This document shows positions 16,221 to 22,619 of a DNA stretch of 38,971 nt, one piece after another. Made by a program: the position numbers and the translations under genes. This stretch comes from Bacillota bacterium (GTDB taxonomy: Bacteria; Bacillota; Clostridia; Oscillospirales; Ruminococcaceae), in NCBI GenBank assembly GCA_023431215.1, contig JAEYXR010000112.1:1-38971 (forward strand), in the 5' to 3' direction. The notes below the pieces were generated by a model. The model did not search any database, was not told the origin of the DNA, and was given only the letters and a program-made list of their open reading frames with translations. Position 1 is the stretch's first letter, and each line of letters begins with the position of its first letter.

Positions 16221-16248
16221 AAAAAAGCCCTTAATAAAGGGCTTTTTT
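16221..16248. terminator. Bidirectional terminator
   Basis: AAAAAAGCCCTT pairs perfectly with AAGGGCTTTTTT over a 4-nt loop. It serves the GNAT gene and the convergent cysteine-rich gene. Confidence 0.9.
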
Positions 16249-16262
16249 ATTTTAGCTACTTA

Positions 16263-16448
16263 TTAGCAGCCGCAGGGGCACTCAGGCTCGCAACCACCGC
16301 ATCTTGGGCGCTCGCAACCGCACATCTCACCGGCAATGTTCCGGTACAGAAGATAAATGGCTACCAAAATGATGATCATAAGAGTATTGTCATCCAGGCA
16401 GCAGTTTCCAAATCCGCATCCGCATCCGCATCCACTATTGCAGTTCAT
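16263..16448 (-). CDS. Cysteine-rich single-helix miniprotein 1
   Basis: 61 aa with three parts: an N terminus NSGCGCGCGFGNCC, a hydrophobic helix after CLDDN (LMIIILVAIYLLY, about 23-35) and a Cys/Pro-rich tail CERPRCGGCEPECPCGC. There are 14 Cys. The GCGCGC stretch is encoded by a GCATCC hexamer repeat near 16417-16434. A GGAGG lies 8 nt before the ATG. It is the last of three tandem relatives; the shared CLD-[ED] motif before the helix shows common descent. The layout resembles short high-cysteine proteins of spore-forming clostridia, for which no function is settled. Metal binding, or a spore or envelope role, is possible (inference). Confidence 0.75.
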   Translation of the reverse strand: MNCNSGCGCGCGFGNCCLDDNTLMIIILVAIYLLYRNIAGEMCGCERPRCGGCEPECPCGC

Positions 16449-16465
16449 AGGTCATACCTCCGATT
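16446..16465. repeat. Duplicated translation leader, copy 1
   Basis: The 20 bases from the start codon back through the ribosome binding site of miniprotein 1 are identical to those of miniprotein 2 (16678-16697). This shows recent tandem duplication or conversion. Confidence 0.8.
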
Positions 16466-16500
16466 AAAATAATGGGTTTATCTGTGTACAGGTTTTTTTA

Positions 16501-16680
16501 TTAGCAGCCGCAGGGACGCTCACAGCCACAGTTGTTGTCACATCCACAACCGCCACCGAAAAGTCCGCCAAAAACATTGCCATTGCCGCAGTTGCAGTAC
16601 AGGAAAATGAGCAAAAGGATAAAAATCAATTTTTCGTCCAGGCAAAACATACTGCCACGACCACAGTTGTTGTTACACAT
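16501..16680 (-). CDS. Cysteine-rich single-helix miniprotein 2
   Basis: 59 aa, found by translating the minus strand directly. It has MCNNNCGRGSMF, then CLDEKLIFILLLIFLYCNCG (one helix, about 17-28), a Gly-rich stretch (NGNVFGGLFGGG) and the tail CGCDNNCGCERPCGC. Ten Cys lie in the two ends and at the helix border. GGAGG sits 8 nt before the ATG, in a leader identical to that of miniprotein 1. It is very similar to miniprotein 3, with the same CLDEKLIFI core and the same closing NNCGCER-x-CGC. Confidence 0.75.
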   Translation of the reverse strand: MCNNNCGRGSMFCLDEKLIFILLLIFLYCNCGNGNVFGGLFGGGCGCDNNCGCERPCGC

Positions 16681-16697
16681 AGGTCATACCTCCGATT
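16678..16697. repeat. Duplicated translation leader, copy 2
   Basis: Identical over 20 bases to 16446-16465, covering the start codon and ribosome binding site of miniprotein 2. Confidence 0.8.
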
Positions 16698-16727
16698 GAA
16701 TATTATTTTTTGTGTATAGGGGTTAGG

Positions 16728-16901
16728 TTAGCAGCCACAGGAACGCTCACAGCCACAGTTGTTTTCACAGCCACAGCCGCCGCCCAGGAGCCCACAGCCA
16801 TTGCTGCTAAAGCAGTACAGGCAAATGAGTAACATGATAAAAATCAGTTTTTCATCCAGGCAAAATACGCTGCTGCGACCACAGTTGCAGTTACCGCACA
16901 T
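16728..16901 (-). CDS. Cysteine-rich single-helix miniprotein 3
   Basis: 57 aa, found by translating the minus strand directly. It has MCGNCNCGRSSVF, the core CLDEKLIFIMLLICLYCF with a helix of about 17-28, then a Gly-rich stretch and the tail CGCENNCGCERSCGC. GGAGG lies 9 nt before the ATG. It is first in the tandem array and is closest to the divergent ClpC-like gene, 150 bp away, so their promoters share one spacer. Confidence 0.75.
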   Translation of the reverse strand: MCGNCNCGRSSVFCLDEKLIFIMLLICLYCFSSNGCGLLGGGCGCENNCGCERSCGC

Positions 16902-17051
16902 AATTCATTACCTCCAATTTTTAGGTTCATAGCATACTATGTAATAAGCTTTTTTTTGGTTCTTATTTGTTAAAACAAATTTAATATGGGCATAACCGCC
17001 TGTGCTCTGTCAATATTATTGTATGGAACCAAAGTTTTAAGGAGCATGGAA

Positions 17052-19532
17052 ATGTACAAATTCAACGGGTTCACCGTCAAAGCTAACAACGCCATCAACT
17101 ATGCCATCATCATAGCCGAGCAATTTGGTCACACTTACATTGGCAGCGAGCACCTGCTAATGGGACTGCTGAAAGAAGGCAGCGGTGTGGCTTATACTAT
17201 CCTATCTCAAAAAAAAATCAGTTACGACGAAGTCAGCAAAGGGGTTATCCGTCTGGTTGGCAAGGGAGTACTTTCTACCCTCTCGCCCAGTGATTTTACT
17301 CCGCGCTGTAAAAAAATTTTAGAAGGCGCTGTTGCAGAAAGCCGCCTTTCCGCCCAGTCCTTGGCAGGCACAGAACATATTCTTCTTGCTTTGCTTCGTG
17401 AAAATGAGTCTTATGCCGTAAGATTTTTGATTGAAAACGGATTGGACGTAACTGCTACTGTAAAGCTCATCAATGATGCCATCAATGTAGAACTGGCAGA
17501 CCAACTCAATTCAACCCGAAAAGCCGCTGCTGCTGCCACCCCACCCAAAACAACACGGCAAACTTCGGGTCGTACCGGAAATTTAGATAAATTTGGCCGT
17601 GATTTAACAGAACTTGCCCGCATAGGTAAGCTTGACCCGGTAATTGGCCGCGAGGATGAAATACAGAGGGTACTGCAAATTTTGACCCGGCGCACTAAAA
17701 ATAACCCTTGCCTGATTGGTGAAACCGGTGTGGGTAAAACAGCCATTGTAGAAGGCCTGGCTCAAAGAATTGTTGAAGGCACAGTACCGGAGTCTATCTC
17801 CCGCTGTCGTATCATCTCGCTGGATTTGCCTGGTATGGTTGCAGGTACCAAATACCGGGGTGATTTTGAGGAGCGCATCCGCAATAGCATTGAAGAAGTC
17901 ATTGGTGCGGGGAATATTATTTTATTTATTGATGCAATTCATACCATTATGGGCATTGGCGCCGCCGAGGGAGCAGTGGATGCTGCTAATATCATGAAAC
18001 CACAGCTTGCACGGGGCGAGCTGCAGGTGATTGGTGCCACCACAACAGCCGAATACCGAAAAACCATTGAAAAAGATGCAGCCTTAGACCGACGTTTTCA
18101 AAGTGTCATGATTGAAGAGCCCAGCCCCCAAATTGCGGTAGAAATTATCAAAGGGCTACGGGAGCGCTATGAAAAACATCACCGGTTACAAATCTCCGAT
18201 GAAGCCATAGAAGCTTCTGTGCTGCTTTCCCGTCGGTACTATCCTGACCGTTTTTTGCCCGATAAGGCCATTGATTTAATTGATGAAGCTGCTGCCCGAG
18301 TACGTCTGCGGCTAAGCAACGGCCCCATTCCTGATAGTAGCCTGCGGCAAAGTCTGCTGGCTTTGCGTCAGGAAAAAGAAAATGCCATAGATAACCAAAA
18401 CTTTGATTTGGCCGCAGCCTTGCGAGAGCGAGAAAGACTCCAGCTGGCACAACTGGAACTGGAATCGTTTCAAGAGTGCAAAAAACTGACAATGCCTATT
18501 ATCACCAAATCTGATGTAGCGGAGATTATTTCCCAGACAACAGGAATTGACCTTTCTAAAATCAGTGAAGAGCAGGATAAGCGTTATTTGGACTTGGAGC
18601 AAAGCCTGCATAAACGGCTCATCGGTCAGGATGAAGCTGTGCGCTTGGTATCTAAAGCCATACGGCGCAGCCGTGTTGGGCTAAAAGACCCCAAACGCCC
18701 TATTGGCAGCTTTTTGTTTTTAGGGCCCACCGGTGTTGGTAAAACACAGCTATGCCGCGCTTTGGGTGATAGTCTGTTTGGCGATGAAAACAGCATCATT
18801 AAGCTGGATATGTCTGAATATATGGAAAAACACAGTGTCAGCAAGCTGATTGGCGCACCTCCCGGCTACGCCGGATATGACGAAGGCGGCCAGCTTACAG
18901 AGCGTGTGCGTAAAAAGCCATTTTCTGTAGTGCTATTTGACGAAATAGAAAAAGCACACCCAGACGTTTATAATATTTTGCTTCAAGTACTGGAGGATGG
19001 TGAGCTAACCGACTCACAAGGCAGAAAAGCCATCTTACGAAATAGCATCATCATTATGACATCTAACATTGGTGCCGAGCATATTACAGAAAAAAAGTCT
19101 CTTGGCTTTGGCTCTCCCATAGAAGAAGAGTGCATTGGCAAAGCGCCTTACTATAACGATGTTATGGCACAGGTAAGACGAAACTTTACCCCGGAATTTT
19201 TAAACCGTATTGATGACATCATCATCTTTTCAAAGCTAAGCAAAGCAGAAATCTGCCGCATTGCCGCACAGCTTCTGGCTGAGGTTTCCTCTCGCCTTAA
19301 CGAGATGAATATACAGATTACCTTTACTGCTGCTGCAGTGGAGCTGGTGGCTAAAACAGGTTATCACCAGCCTTATGGAGCACGCCCTTTGCGCAAAGCG
19401 GTGCACAGCCTGATAGAAGACCCTCTGGCAGACAGTATTATCAACGGACAAATCAGCCCGGGCGATACGGTAATTTGTGACTGCATAGACGGGTCGCTTT
19501 CCATCATTACGCCATCCTTGACCGTTTTGTAA
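17052..19532 (+). CDS. ClpC-like AAA+ unfoldase with altered first Walker B
   Basis: 826-aa HSP100 ATPase of ClpC layout: N-domain double repeat (1-150), first AAA+ module with Walker A GETGVGKT (223-230), a short middle domain with the EKENAIDNQNFDLAAALRER-type coiled segment (about 440-465), and a second module with Walker A GPTGVGKT (558-565) and Walker B VVLFDEIEKAH. An LGFG stretch near 684 fits the ClpP-binding loop, so it may feed ClpP. The first Walker B reads LFIDAIHT where the family has LFIDEIHT: the catalytic Glu is Ala (codon GCA, residue 295). Arg-finger positions (LDRRF) remain. I use ATG 17052, 7 nt after AAGGAG; the frame runs back to 16986 without conserved sequence. No ctsR/mcsAB genes flank it, so it is probably a second, non-canonical ClpC. 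Confidence 0.9.
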   Translation: MYKFNGFTVKANNAINYAIIIAEQFGHTYIGSEHLLMGLLKEGSGVAYTILSQKKISYDEVSKGVIRLVGKGVLSTLSPSDFTPRCKKILEGAVAESRLSAQSLAGTEHILLALLRENESYAVRFLIENGLDVTATVKLINDAINVELADQLNSTRKAAAAATPPKTTRQTSGRTGNLDKFGRDLTELARIGKLDPVIGREDEIQRVLQILTRRTKNNPCLIGETGVGKTAIVEGLAQRIVEGTVPESISRCRIISLDLPGMVAGTKYRGDFEERIRNSIEEVIGAGNIILFIDAIHTIMGIGAAEGAVDAANIMKPQLARGELQVIGATTTAEYRKTIEKDAALDRRFQSVMIEEPSPQIAVEIIKGLRERYEKHHRLQISDEAIEASVLLSRRYYPDRFLPDKAIDLIDEAAARVRLRLSNGPIPDSSLRQSLLALRQEKENAIDNQNFDLAAALRERERLQLAQLELESFQECKKLTMPIITKSDVAEIISQTTGIDLSKISEEQDKRYLDLEQSLHKRLIGQDEAVRLVSKAIRRSRVGLKDPKRPIGSFLFLGPTGVGKTQLCRALGDSLFGDENSIIKLDMSEYMEKHSVSKLIGAPPGYAGYDEGGQLTERVRKKPFSVVLFDEIEKAHPDVYNILLQVLEDGELTDSQGRKAILRNSIIIMTSNIGAEHITEKKSLGFGSPIEEECIGKAPYYNDVMAQVRRNFTPEFLNRIDDIIIFSKLSKAEICRIAAQLLAEVSSRLNEMNIQITFTAAAVELVAKTGYHQPYGARPLRKAVHSLIEDPLADSIINGQISPGDTVICDCIDGSLSIITPSLTVL

Positions 19533-19558
19533 ACTTTGTATAGCCCACTGCATCTTTC

Positions 19559-19714
19559 TTGTCTACAATTCTTAGCCATGGTATAATTACCAAAGAGCGG
19601 TTATTATACTTTTATGCCAGGGCGATTACCGCCCGAAAATGCAATGATACCAATCTGCTTTGCAGATATGGTATAATAACCTCAGCACTCTATTAAAGAT
19701 GCTGAGGTTATTTT
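19559..19714 (+). promoter_or_regulatory. Promoter and hairpin leader before the Smr gene
   Basis: TTGTCT (19559-19564), 17 nt, TATAAT (19582-19587) makes a good promoter. The motif ATGGTATAATNACC occurs at 19578-19591 and again at 19668-19681. Small hairpins lie between (GGGCG/CGCCC near 19620-19634; ATCTGC/GCAGAT at 19653-19667), and then a perfect 13-bp stem, AATAACCTCAGCA (19675-19687) with TGCTGAGGTTATT (19700-19712), followed by TTA. The last stem could end clpC-like transcripts or attenuate the Smr gene. Confidence 0.5.
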
Positions 19715-19741
19715 ATGTATAAAAATAGGAGTGTGGATATA

Positions 19742-20083
19742 TTGACAATGGTCACCGTCAATTTGGAGCAGGGTATGCCCACCGTAGAAATTGCAAAGTC
19801 AAGACTTAACCAGGCTCTGCGCACAGCCAAGGCCAACCGCACTCCGGTGGTTAAGCTGATACATGGCTATGGTTCTTCCGGCAAAGGCGGCACCATAAGA
19901 TGGGGTATCCTGCGAGAACTGGAGGCCCGCCAGCAACAGGGGCAAATTCGTTTGGTAATACGGGGTGATGAGTTCTCTCCTTTTTATGAAAGTGCAAGAA
20001 GAGCCATTGACCTATATCCCGAGCTGCGCAAAGACCGGGACTATACTAAAACCAATCAAGGCATTACCATTGTCATTATTTAA
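19742..20083 (+). CDS. Small Smr-domain protein
   Basis: 113 aa from TTG 19742, which lies 10 nt after AGGAG (19727-19731). The ATG at 19715 touches the stem-loop and ATG 19748 lacks a spaced site. The Smr core is clear: a VNLEQGMPTVEIAKSRLNQAL-type opening, VVKLIHGYGSSGKGGTIR with the HGxG motif near 40-57, and the closing NQGITIVII. Stand-alone Smr domains are nucleases or RNA-binding modules also found at the C terminus of MutS2. No mutS2 gene is adjacent, so its role cannot be placed from context. Confidence 0.82.
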   Translation: MTMVTVNLEQGMPTVEIAKSRLNQALRTAKANRTPVVKLIHGYGSSGKGGTIRWGILRELEARQQQGQIRLVIRGDEFSPFYESARRAIDLYPELRKDRDYTKTNQGITIVII

Positions 20084-20213
20084 TTTAGGATTTGTGTAAA
20101 GGTTCATCTACTATATGTAGTGTAATCTCCTTAGTACCCAATTGCTCCGGGTAATAAGATACCATAAATTCTTTTCTATTATGCTGTGTCAAAGCGGCGG
20201 AACGGATGATAAA

Positions 20214-21338
20214 ATGAAAAGAACCACCAAAGTTTGGTGCACTGCTTTGTGTGCGCTGACACCCATTAGTTTTTTATTAATTGCTTTGGCAAAGGTAAAC
20301 CCCAAGGCAACAGAAGAAATATTCAGTCTTGGATTTTATCGGCATTGGTCGGCATTGCTTTCTGCCCTTACTTCTCCGCTTCCCTTTTCTGTTGCTGAAT
20401 GGCTGCTGATATTTCTGGCAATTGCTGTTGTTGCGCTGGTAATTTTGTTTCTTCGTACCTTGCTGCATAAAACCGGCAAAGAGCGGCTTTGGTTTGCCGG
20501 GCGCTGTCTGCTGGTTACCGCAGCCTTTGCTTCTGCAGCCTTTTTTGTGTTTACTGTATCCAGCGGGCTAAATTATTATCGCTACACCTTTTTGGAATAT
20601 AGTGGGCTAACCATACGACCTTCTGAAATTTCTGAACTAACGGAGCTTTGTCTTGCTCTGGCACAGGACGCCAATAAGCTGCGTACAATGTGTGCAGAAG
20701 ATGAAAACGGTGTTTTTGCACTATCTGGCAGTTTTGATGAATTGGGCAAAGCTGCCAATACTGGGTACCGTAATTTGATGGATAAAAACCCAAACTGGCA
20801 GCCTTTGTTTGGGCAAAGTGCAGATACCCGGCCAAAGCCGGTGTTTTTTTCTGAAGCAATGTCCTACATGCAAATTGTGGGCGTTTTCTTTCCCTTTACC
20901 ATGGAAGCAAATGTCAATATACATACCTCAGATATCGATATTCCTCATTCTATTTGTCACGAGCTTGCTCATATCAGTGGTATGATGCGGGAGGACGAAG
21001 CCAATTATATCGGCTATTTGGCATGTATGGCATCGGGCAATCATAATTTGGCTTACAGTGGTACCATGATGGCCCTCATTCATGCCACCAACGCCTTATA
21101 CAGCTACAGTACCCAAAGTCACGGAGAAGTAATGGCTACGCTAGAAGACGCTGTGAGGCGAGACCTGGCTGCCGACAGCGAGTATTATTATGCCCACAAA
21201 ACTACTTTTGGAGAATTTTCCAACAAGGTAAATGATGTGTATTTAAAGGCTAACGACCAGTTTGATGGTGTGGCAAGCTACGGACGTATGGTAGATCTGC
21301 TTCTTGCACAGTATCGCCAGTCTCACAGCTCAGATTGA
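20214..21338 (+). CDS. DUF3810 membrane metalloprotease-like protein
   Basis: 374 aa. Three helices occupy about residues 8-28, 62-82 and 95-117. The soluble region carries HELAH (249-253) followed by REDEANYIGYLAC (259-271), a HExxH-type zinc site with a likely third Glu ligand, as in DUF3810 proteins. I start at ATG 20214, where the first helix becomes a normal N-terminal anchor; an upstream ATG at 20142 would add 24 unconserved residues, and neither start has a strong ribosome binding site. Proteolysis is predicted from the motif alone; the substrate and side of the membrane are unknown. Confidence 0.85.
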   Translation: MKRTTKVWCTALCALTPISFLLIALAKVNPKATEEIFSLGFYRHWSALLSALTSPLPFSVAEWLLIFLAIAVVALVILFLRTLLHKTGKERLWFAGRCLLVTAAFASAAFFVFTVSSGLNYYRYTFLEYSGLTIRPSEISELTELCLALAQDANKLRTMCAEDENGVFALSGSFDELGKAANTGYRNLMDKNPNWQPLFGQSADTRPKPVFFSEAMSYMQIVGVFFPFTMEANVNIHTSDIDIPHSICHELAHISGMMREDEANYIGYLACMASGNHNLAYSGTMMALIHATNALYSYSTQSHGEVMATLEDAVRRDLAADSEYYYAHKTTFGEFSNKVNDVYLKANDQFDGVASYGRMVDLLLAQYRQSHSSD

Positions 21339-21399
21339 CATAATGCACCATTTATTGTAAAATTATGAAGTAAAAAGAAGAAAACGGCGGTGATGATTA

Positions 21400-21741
21400 T
21401 TGAGTGACAGCATGCTGCTGATGATGAAATTAGGTATTACTGCCAACTACCATGGTTATTGGTATTTAATATCCATTTTGGAACTTCTGGAAAAGAACGA
21501 CTTATACAAAATGCGCATTACAAAAGATATTTACCCCGCCATTGCAATCAAGCACGGTACTTCCCCTTGGAATGTTGACCGCTCTGTACGTACCGCAATA
21601 GAAATATGCTGGGAACGTGGCAACCGTGATTTTTTGTGTAAAATGTGCTGCTGTAATGAACGCCCAAGTAACTTTGCTTTTATAGCTGCAGCCAACACCT
21701 ATTTAGATTTTCAGCGTAATCATATCCGCAAAGAGGGATAA
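21400..21741 (+). CDS. Orphan Spo0A C-terminal DNA-binding domain protein
   Basis: 113 aa that align from end to end with the effector domain of Spo0A: LGITANYHGYWYL corresponds to IGVPAHIKGYLYL in B. subtilis, ITKDIYPAIAIKHGTSPWNV to ITKVLYPDIAKKFNTTASRV, RTAIEICWERGN to RHAIEVAWSRGN, and RPSNFAFIAAANTYL to KPTNSEFIAMVADKL. There is no receiver domain and no room for one: the upstream gene ends 61 bp before. The start is TTG with GGTGAT 8 nt upstream. It may bind 0A-box-like sites without phosphorylation control, or compete with true Spo0A. A terminator follows immediately. Confidence 0.85.
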   Translation: MSDSMLLMMKLGITANYHGYWYLISILELLEKNDLYKMRITKDIYPAIAIKHGTSPWNVDRSVRTAIEICWERGNRDFLCKMCCCNERPSNFAFIAAANTYLDFQRNHIRKEG

Positions 21742-21748
21742 ACAAAAT

Positions 21749-21790
21749 AAAACCAGATTAATTCTCCTTACGGAGATTAATCTGGTTTTT
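21749..21790. terminator. Bidirectional terminator
   Basis: AAACCAGATTAATTCTCC pairs with GGAGATTAATCTGGTTTTT, with one bulged T. It lies between the Spo0A-like gene and the convergent methyltransferase gene. Confidence 0.85.
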
Positions 21791-21793
21791 ATG

Positions 21794-22258
21794 TTATCTT
21801 TTTTCTTGTTCCAGCTTCAAAAGAAACGTCTTGATGCCCATGCCTCCGCCATACCCTACCAAAGAGCCATTTTTGCCGATGACTCTATGACAGGGAACAA
21901 TAATTGCCACCGGATTGCGGTTATTTGCCATGCCCACTGCCCTGCAGCCTTTTGGACTGCCCACCTGCCTAGCAATATCCTGATAGCTGCATACTGTTCC
22001 ATAGGGAATTGTCTGCAGTGCTTTCCAAACAGCTTGCTGAAAAGGTGTACCCGCTAAGGAAAGCGGAAGTTCAAAGGTTATTCGTTTCCCGGAAAAATAC
22101 TCTGCCAATTCTGCTTCTGCCTGAACAAGCAGCGGGGTTTGCTCTATGGTGAGTTCGGATAACTCTTTACAGTCAAAGGTAAGGTTACAAATACCTATGC
22201 CGTCCTCGGCGATGCCCAGCTTGCCAATGGGAGAATCCACATACCATGCCTTTTTCAT
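21794..22258 (-). CDS. ogt: Methylated-DNA--protein-cysteine methyltransferase
   Basis: 154-aa suicide repair enzyme that moves alkyl groups from O6-alkylguanine to its own cysteine. The active site IVPCHRVIG holds Cys123; upstream are the helix-turn-helix segment TPFQQAVWKALQTIPYGTV (71-89) and YQDIARQVG. After the active site comes GSLVGYGGGMGIKTFLL, as in the family. The length is that of a plain Ogt without an Ada domain. It seems to be transcribed alone or after the small membrane protein gene at 22332-22517. Confidence 0.95.
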   Translation of the reverse strand: MKKAWYVDSPIGKLGIAEDGIGICNLTFDCKELSELTIEQTPLLVQAEAELAEYFSGKRITFELPLSLAGTPFQQAVWKALQTIPYGTVCSYQDIARQVGSPKGCRAVGMANNRNPVAIIVPCHRVIGKNGSLVGYGGGMGIKTFLLKLEQEKR

Positions 22259-22331
22259 ATTCCTGCTGTCCTTTCTGCTTTGACAAACCCAATATTTAAC
22301 AACAAAAAACTCATTGGGCGACGATTAACTA

Positions 22332-22517
22332 TCAGCTCCAACCGTATTTAAATACAAAATAGATGACGTACAGCCAGCCCAAAATACCGTGAAGGATTGC
22401 CCAGCCAATAGACTGCCACGTTACATAACTAATTACCATTGCCAACGCACTTCCAAAGCCAATACTGGTTTTAACAGTTCGCTCAACCACAGAGTAATTT
22501 CTGTTTTCATACTCCAT
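22332..22517 (-). CDS. Small membrane protein
   Basis: 61 aa: a polar N terminus (EYENRNYSVVERTVK), then hydrophobic sequence from about 18 to 57 (SIGFGSALAMVISYVTW and GWAILHGILGWLYVIYFVF), enough for two short helices. AAAGGAG lies 9 nt before the ATG. It is between ftsH (same strand, upstream past a terminator) and the methyltransferase gene. No family recognised. Confidence 0.65.
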   Translation of the reverse strand: MEYENRNYSVVERTVKTSIGFGSALAMVISYVTWQSIGWAILHGILGWLYVIYFVFKYGWS

Positions 22518-22571
22518 TCCTTTTCACTCCTTTATTCTATCAAATCCCTTTATCACAAGAATATCAAAAGA

Positions 22572-22611
22572 AAAGGTGTGCTGCAACAATTGTTTGTCAC
22601 AGCACACCTTT
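22572..22611 (-). terminator. ftsH terminator
   Basis: AAAGGTGTGCTG and CAGCACACCTTT form a perfect 12-bp stem around a 16-nt loop that itself contains the AACAATTGTT palindrome. On the minus strand it is followed by TCTTTT, 9 bp after the ftsH stop. Confidence 0.85.
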
Positions 22612-22619
22612 GTAGAAAG

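Noticed and set aside
16417..16434. GCATCC hexamer repeat as a phase-variation tract
   Set aside because: The unit is six bases, so changes in copy number keep the frame and only add Gly-Cys pairs. It is better read as part of the miniprotein coding sequence.
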